A stretch of DNA of 53,005 bases from Pantoea sp. RIT-PI-b (lineage in GTDB: Bacteria > Pseudomonadota > Gammaproteobacteria > Enterobacterales > Enterobacteriaceae): positions 1 through 53,005 of the forward strand of contig NZ_LGIS01000029.1 in NCBI RefSeq assembly GCF_001187905.1, read 5' to 3'. The notes beneath the pieces are model-generated. The model did no database searches and was not told the origin of the DNA. It saw only the letters and a list, made by a program, of their open reading frames with translations. Shown here piece by piece: positions 50,109 to 53,005 of this stretch. Position numbers and translations under genes: made by a program. The first letter of the stretch is position 1. The number at the start of each line of letters is the position of its first letter.

Positions 50109-51433
50109 AGAAAATTAAACACCTCTATCTCTCTATTTTTATCGTCGCGCTCCTGACTTATCTGCTCTCAGCAGAATATGCCAATATTAACGCCAATGCG
50201 TTATTGTGGAGCTTACGGCAGAATACGGTATTTCTGGCAGGTGTATTAGCATGGTTTGGCATGTCGTTTACCATTATTCTGAGTATTCGCCATCCGTTAC
50301 TTTCTCGCTGGTGCGGCGGTCTGGATAAAGCGTATAAGCTGCATAAGTGGTGTGCTATTTCATCGGTAGTGTTTGCGCTTATTCACTGGCTGGCAGAGAA
50401 AGTGCCGCATTGGTTAGTTGATGCCGGGGTGGTTACTCATCCCGGTGAATTGGGCCATATAGTCATGACGTCATGGCAGGAGAGTTTATTAGAGTTTGGA
50501 CTGATACTGGCAGAGTATGGTTTGTATATTTTAATCGCGCTTTCACTGGTTTCCGTTACTAAAAAGATTCCATATCATATTTTCTATTATCTGCATAAAG
50601 CTTTCCCGGTGGTGTATATTGCCTGTGCGTATCATGTAATGACCTCTCTTTTTAAAACCGAATGGTGGCAAACACCGGCGGCTTACCTGCTGGCGCTAGT
50701 AACGTTGGTTGCGGTTGGCTGTGCATTAATCTCGCTATTTCAACGCACCGGACGCCGTTATTCCGCTCAGAGCGAGATTCTGCAAGTCGTTGCAGCACCG
50801 CAAGATATTGTAGAAGTTAAACTGCGCAACCCTGCCAATATCGCCATGTTACCCGGGCAATTTGCTTTCGTTCAGTTTGAACACTCAACCGAGCGTCATC
50901 CCTTTACGTTGTCTGATATTAATCCGCAACAGCAATCGCTGACCTTATCGATAAAAAAACTCGGCGATTATACCCGGCAGCTGGCTCACCATCTGCAGCC
51001 CGGCCAGCGCGTAAACATGGAGGGGCCTTATGGTGATTTCACCTTCAAGGCGACAGGTCATCAGCAATTGTGGGTTGCCGGCGGAATTGGTATTACGCCA
51101 TTTATGGCGAAACTTAAAGACGCCGCCAGAAGAGGCGAAAAACTTTCTGGCGTAGAATTGTGGTATTTCACCCGACTCGAGAGTGGAATTAGTTATCCCG
51201 ACTATTTACCAGCGCTGTGTCAGCAAACAGATGTGGTGCTGCACTATTTTACCGCCAACGCTATACAAAATCTGGAACAACGCGTGAGCGCAATCAAAGA
51301 TGATCTGCACTCGGCAGCATTGGATATTTGGTTCTGTGGTCCTGAAGGTCTGAAAAAATCGCTCATTCAGGCTGTAAATCAACATGAAATTAACCTTAAG
51401 GATTTCCATGCAGATTGCTTCTCCTGGCGCTAA
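50105..51433 (+). CDS. Ferric reductase-like flavocytochrome (ferredoxin reductase-type)
   Basis: 442 aa. The N-terminal membrane domain has six or so helices and two pairs of heme histidines, His80/His94 and His164/His177, in the spacing of the ferric-reductase/NOX family. The C-terminal half is an FAD domain (RHPFTLSDIN, near residue 266) and an NAD(P) domain (VAGGIGITPFM near 322, then IWFCGPEGL). It moves electrons from NAD(P)H across the inner membrane; the acceptor is unknown. Its start codon overlaps the stop of the 23-aa ORF. Confidence 0.87.
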   Translation: MKKIKHLYLSIFIVALLTYLLSAEYANINANALLWSLRQNTVFLAGVLAWFGMSFTIILSIRHPLLSRWCGGLDKAYKLHKWCAISSVVFALIHWLAEKVPHWLVDAGVVTHPGELGHIVMTSWQESLLEFGLILAEYGLYILIALSLVSVTKKIPYHIFYYLHKAFPVVYIACAYHVMTSLFKTEWWQTPAAYLLALVTLVAVGCALISLFQRTGRRYSAQSEILQVVAAPQDIVEVKLRNPANIAMLPGQFAFVQFEHSTERHPFTLSDINPQQQSLTLSIKKLGDYTRQLAHHLQPGQRVNMEGPYGDFTFKATGHQQLWVAGGIGITPFMAKLKDAARRGEKLSGVELWYFTRLESGISYPDYLPALCQQTDVVLHYFTANAIQNLEQRVSAIKDDLHSAALDIWFCGPEGLKKSLIQAVNQHEINLKDFHADCFSWR

Positions 51434-51583
51434 TAAACTTATCGCAGAATAACGTGGCGGGTTTAATTAGCGTGTTTACTTCAATAATGTGAAGGCGGTC
51501 ACCTTCAGTGGCCGTGCTGTCATCTGACGCACGCTATATTCGCTTAACAGTCGGTAAATCTATTATTTAGGCGGAGTGTTAAG

Positions 51584-52789
51584 TTGAATAAATCAAATAA
51601 TTTTAACAGGCAGGGTTTAGCATCCAACCTATCCATGGCATTATCTGCGGTTGTTTTCATCTTAGCGGGAAGTGCAATGGCAACTGCAGCGGAACACCAC
51701 AACCAAACGGCGTTAGTCGGCACATGGACCAGCATTCCGGATGCGCCGTTAGTGCAAAATCCGGGGCATCCTAGCGAAGGCTTGTACCGATTGAAGGTCA
51801 ATAGCGACGGCACCTTAACGCCACTTGATTTCATCAAAATGAAAAGCCCCTCATGGATCGTGAAATCCCACGACGGCCGCTTTGCTTATACCACCAATGA
51901 AGAAAATGCCGGCGCCGTTACCGCGCTCGCCATCGATAACAGCGGCAAGGTGCGGGTGATCAATGCGGTGGATAGCCACGGCCAACAGCCCACTCATGCC
52001 ACCATCAGCCCGGATGGCAAATTCCTGTTTGTTGCCAACTACTCGGTGGCAAAAGGTGGTGCCAGCGTTGCGGTATTCCCGATTCATCATGATGGTTCAC
52101 TCGGCGAACAGGTGCAGAACTTCCCGTTTGCCGATGGAAGCGGCGCGGTGAAAGATCGTCAGGATGGCGGTCACGCGCATTCAACGACCTTCACCCACGA
52201 CGGCAAATATCTTTACGCGGCCGATCTCGGCGGCGATAAACTTCACGCTTACGCCTATCACGCGGGGAAAACCCAGCCGCTGCAGGCGGATACCGCGCGT
52301 GACGTCACTTTCCCGCCCGGATCGGGCCCGCGTCATATGGTGTTTTCACCCGATGGCAAACACGCTTATGTCACCACCGAAATGGCCGCTGAAGTCGTGG
52401 TGTTTGCCGTGCAGGACGATCGTTTGGAGCGACAAGCGGCGGTCAAACTGAATACAGAAAACAGCAGCGCCGAGTACAGAAGCGGTGGCGGCATCATCCT
52501 TAGCCCGAACGGCAAGTATCTGATTGCCGCTAACCGAGGTTCCGACAACAGTTTAGTGGTGTTCAGGATTGAGCAGGATGGCTCATTGGGTTCGCCGGTG
52601 CGCTATAAGGCGGACGGTATCGAGCCACGCGCCTTCGCCTTTGATGCCAGCGGCAAGTTTTTGTACGTGGCAAACGTGTTCACCAACAACATCACCCTGT
52701 TCCATTTTGATGCGGAAAGCGGTGCGTTAAAAGCCGCGGGCGAAGTGGCGAAGATAGCGACGCCGACGGATATTAGGTTCTTTAATTAA
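51584..52789 (+). CDS. Exported lactonase-family beta-propeller protein
   Basis: 401 aa. Signal peptide (hydrophobic LSMALSAVVFILAGSAMATA, cleavage after residue 36) followed by a seven-bladed propeller of the 6-phosphogluconolactonase/Pgl-like family, with repeated blade ends such as ISPDGKFLFVANY, FSPDGKHAYVTTE and LSPNGKYLIAANR. Cytosolic Pgl is about 330 aa and has no signal, so this one is predicted periplasmic and may act on another lactone or sugar. The start is TTG with GGAG 8-9 nt upstream; the next ATG at 51635 would cut into the signal peptide. Confidence 0.82.
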   Translation: MNKSNNFNRQGLASNLSMALSAVVFILAGSAMATAAEHHNQTALVGTWTSIPDAPLVQNPGHPSEGLYRLKVNSDGTLTPLDFIKMKSPSWIVKSHDGRFAYTTNEENAGAVTALAIDNSGKVRVINAVDSHGQQPTHATISPDGKFLFVANYSVAKGGASVAVFPIHHDGSLGEQVQNFPFADGSGAVKDRQDGGHAHSTTFTHDGKYLYAADLGGDKLHAYAYHAGKTQPLQADTARDVTFPPGSGPRHMVFSPDGKHAYVTTEMAAEVVVFAVQDDRLERQAAVKLNTENSSAEYRSGGGIILSPNGKYLIAANRGSDNSLVVFRIEQDGSLGSPVRYKADGIEPRAFAFDASGKFLYVANVFTNNITLFHFDAESGALKAAGEVAKIATPTDIRFFN

Positions 52790-52799
52790 GGGGGGATTG

Positions 52800-52952
52800 C
52801 GGTCGCCATTTATGGCGTTATGCCGATCAGTTAAGCGCTAAGCAACTTTCGTTCGCCATCGGCTGGAGCAGTTTCAGCCATGCCGTGCGGCGACCGAGCA
52901 GAGGACGCCTGGCCGCGCCCTCTGCACTCCCGGGCCCTGCGCCAGCCCATCC
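52800..52952. repeat. Right arm of the 153-bp inverted repeat
   Basis: Reverse complement of 1-153 with 9 mismatches, the outer 73 bases identical. The inner end is a GGTCGCCATTTATGGCG palindrome 10 bp after the lactonase stop. The sequence goes on past 52952 to the window edge with GC-rich DNA (52953-53005) that has no partner inside the window. Confidence 0.9.
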
Positions 52953-53005
52953 CGCCGCTTCGCGGTGCCTTCGCTCCCTCGCGATTCCTGACGGACCGGC
53001 GGCGA

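Noticed and set aside
1..52952. A genomic island or transposon bounded by the terminal repeats
   Set aside because: No integrase, transposase or tRNA attachment site is present, and no target-site duplication can be checked in the window. Gene content is ordinary chromosomal operons.

Overview
The window looks like chromosomal DNA of an enterobacterium, most likely Erwiniaceae (Pantoea/Erwinia type). I base this on moderately high GC, enterobacterial-style genes (a chb-like PTS operon, NfsB, a CusRS-like pair, an Rbs-like ABC operon) and many short intergenic palindromes of the GTCGCCATTTATGGCGAC type. The genus is inferred from gene style, not from a marker gene. I found no rRNA, tRNA, transposase, integrase, phage gene or CRISPR array. 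The window is an accessory-type stretch of catabolic and transport operons, most with their own regulator.

Layout. 1-153 is one arm of a 153-bp inverted repeat whose partner lies at 52800-52952. 0.16-5.3 kb: a RhtB-type exporter, then a beta-glucoside PTS locus (IIA divergent from IIC, 6-phospho-beta-glucosidase and IIB) with a GntR/FadR-type regulator and visible operator-like sites. 5.8-15.7 kb: a co-directional catabolic run of RraA-like aldolase, MHS-family transporter, HyuA and HyuB, short-chain dehydrogenase, aminotransferase and TetR regulator, followed by a glutamate dehydrogenase-type enzyme. 15.8-18.5 kb: an orphan sulfonate-type binding protein and a lone GtrII-type glucosyltransferase of lower GC. 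18.5-24.2 kb: LysR with divergent quinone-oxidoreductase-like enzyme, NfsB, a CusRS-like two-component pair and an exported alpha/beta hydrolase.

24.5-30.8 kb: a sugar operon (TIM-barrel isomerase, RbsB/A/C-like ABC importer, RpiR regulator, PfkB kinase). 31-37.5 kb: an orphan amino-acid binding protein, a DUF2817 peptidase-like protein, a HalD/BesD-family iron oxygenase divergent from LysR plus a DASS transporter, then AraC and DUF2000. 37.5-42.6 kb: a metallo-beta-lactamase/amidase operon divergent from LysR, then an SDR divergent from another LysR. 42.5-49.1 kb: a LacI regulator divergent from an AfuABC-like importer with a terminal inositol-monophosphatase-family phosphatase. 49.1-52.8 kb: a LysE-type exporter, a ferric-reductase-like flavocytochrome with a tiny upstream ORF, and an exported lactonase-fold beta-propeller.

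The main points for follow-up are: the phosphorylated-substrate import and dephosphorylation hypothesis for the AfuABC/phosphatase operon, with twin operators 109 bp apart; the RraA/HyuAB/SDR/aminotransferase pathway of unknown substrate; the HalD-like protein whose HxD motif predicts hydroxylation, not halogenation; a family of intergenic hairpins with compensatory stem changes; a repeat that supplies the C-terminus of the amidase; and the 153-bp inverted repeats at the window edges.
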